A stretch of DNA of 64,000 bases, taken from NCBI RefSeq assembly GCF_016802865.1, contig NZ_JAEVHM010000003.1:62001-126000 (forward strand), in the 5' to 3' direction. Below, in pieces: positions 63,529 to 64,000 of this stretch (position 1 is its first letter; each line of letters begins with the position of its first letter). The position numbers and the translations under genes were made by a program. This stretch comes from Micromonospora parastrephiae. GTDB taxonomy: Bacteria > Actinomycetota > Actinomycetes > Mycobacteriales > Micromonosporaceae. Below the pieces are notes generated by a model that searched no databases, was not told the DNA's origin, and saw only the letters and a program-made list of their open reading frames with translations.

Positions 63529-64000
63529 TCAGCGGCGGGCGCCGCCCGGTCGGCCTCGGCCCGCGCCGGAGGCACGGTGGGCGATGCGCGGCGCCCGTAC
63601 CACCGGGGAGGTGCCAACCCCGGGGCGGAAGTCCCGTGCCGCGCTGGCGACCATCTCGTCGGGATCGCGGCCGAGCGCCTGCCGGATGTGCGGCGGGACC
63701 AACTCGGACGTCGCCATCGCCATCCGCACCTGTACCGAGCGGTCGTCGACCAGGCGTCGCAGATCCGCCTCGTCCAGTTCGAGCGCGAGCACCAGCGCGA
63801 CACGAACGTCCGCCACGGGATCCTGGGCAAGTGCGCTGCGCTGGGCAGTGGTGATCCGCGGGTTGCGGGCGAGACCCTTACGTACGCGTACGGTGCGATC
63901 GGTGATCAGGGCGGCGATCACGTCGGGGTCGTGGGTGTGGGTGGCGAGTCGTTCCCGTACCTCGGGCGAGACGTCGTTGACCAACCGTGCGGCCAGCTCG
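63529..64000 (-). CDS. Leucine-rich-repeat-variant/HEAT-like repeat protein, 5' end beyond window
   Basis: The frame is open from the right edge to the stop at 63529. Repeating ~24-residue helical units are visible: VRERLATHTHDPDVIAALIT, VRVRKGLARNPRITTAQRSA, LAQDPVADVRVALVLALELD, LVDDRSVQVRMAMATSELVP, ALGRDPDEMVASAARDF. The D-P-x-x-x-V-R-x-A-L-A pattern is that of LRV (leucine-rich repeat variant) proteins, which form curved protein-binding surfaces. A Gly/Arg-rich tail ends the protein. Function unknown; it is outside the NRPS cluster and probably belongs to the core genome. Confidence 0.75.
   Translation of the reverse strand, partial: ELAARLVNDVSPEVRERLATHTHDPDVIAALITDRTVRVRKGLARNPRITTAQRSALAQDPVADVRVALVLALELDEADLRRLVDDRSVQVRMAMATSELVPPHIRQALGRDPDEMVASAARDFRPGVGTSPVVRAPRIAHRASGAGRGRPGGARR

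Overview
The window is high-GC DNA with frequent GTG starts, GTGA/ATGA stop-start overlaps and typical actinomycete families (MerR and HxlR regulators, SigB/SigF-type sigma factor, SpoIIE phosphatase, NIS siderophore synthetases, MbtH). It looks like a chromosome segment of a filamentous actinomycete, most likely Micromonosporaceae. No rRNA, tRNA, CRISPR array or intact transposase was found.

Layout. (1) 0-4.5 kb: a ThDP enzyme cut by the window edge, a molybdopterin oxidoreductase lacking its N-terminal FeS cysteines, a small helical protein and a MerR regulator. (2) 5.1-6.8 kb: a secreted CE1-type esterase with a CBM2 module and a 22-bp palindromic operator about 300 bp upstream. (3) 6.9-12.5 kb: a four-gene, tightly coupled NIS siderophore operon (ATP-grasp, two IucA/IucC synthetases, PLP decarboxylase) behind a recognisable DtxR/IdeR-type iron box. 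(4) 12.5-20.7 kb: a one-protein sigma/zinc-finger/membrane/glycosidase fusion, a stress-type sigma factor, an SDR, a DUF2855 protein, a SpoIIE phosphatase and an LPXTG-anchored DUF3494 (ice-binding fold) protein. (5) 20.7-22.7 kb: a gene graveyard (GH130 fragment, 26-codon glycosyltransferase stub, aldo/keto reductase fragment). (6) 22.7-24.9 kb: an MFS/HxlR divergent pair with two operator-like inverted repeats. (7) 25-39.7 kb: a divergent alpha-galactoside locus. Leftward genes encode an ABC importer and GH36 and GH27 alpha-galactosidases. Rightward genes encode an SDR (probable galactose dehydrogenase), a FadR/GntR regulator, galactonate dehydratase, mutarotase-like protein, KDPGal-type aldolase, PfkB kinase and lactonases, which together form a De Ley-Doudoroff galactose route. 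(8) 39.7-44.2 kb: dienelactone hydrolase, FAD oxidoreductase, TRM11-like methyltransferase and a truncated zinc-finger gene.

(9) 44.2-63.2 kb: a nonribosomal peptide cluster that begins exactly where two converging genes are both truncated. It holds an asparaginyl-tRNA-synthetase-like enzyme, both glutamate mutase subunits, an MFS exporter, a trio resembling the tyrosine-to-alkylproline pathway (heme tyrosine hydroxylase-like, VOC dioxygenase-like, F420/LLM oxidoreductase), a proline-3-hydroxylase-like dioxygenase, a C-(A remnant)-T-C-A-T NRPS, MbtH, an SbnB-like dehydrogenase, a relic of methionine synthase, and a T-C-A-T-T NRPS without thioesterase. The gene content implies building blocks such as 3-methylaspartate, a hydroxylated amino acid, a DOPA-derived residue and possibly diaminopropionate. 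I cannot match this combination to a cluster I know. (10) From 63.5 kb a leucine-rich-repeat-variant protein runs off the right edge.

A window-wide caution: at least a dozen genes carry single-base frame breaks, many in or beside G/C runs and several compensated nearby. Uncorrected consensus errors are at least as likely as true gene decay. The multi-gene deletions at 21 kb, 44 kb and 59 kb are different in kind and look real.
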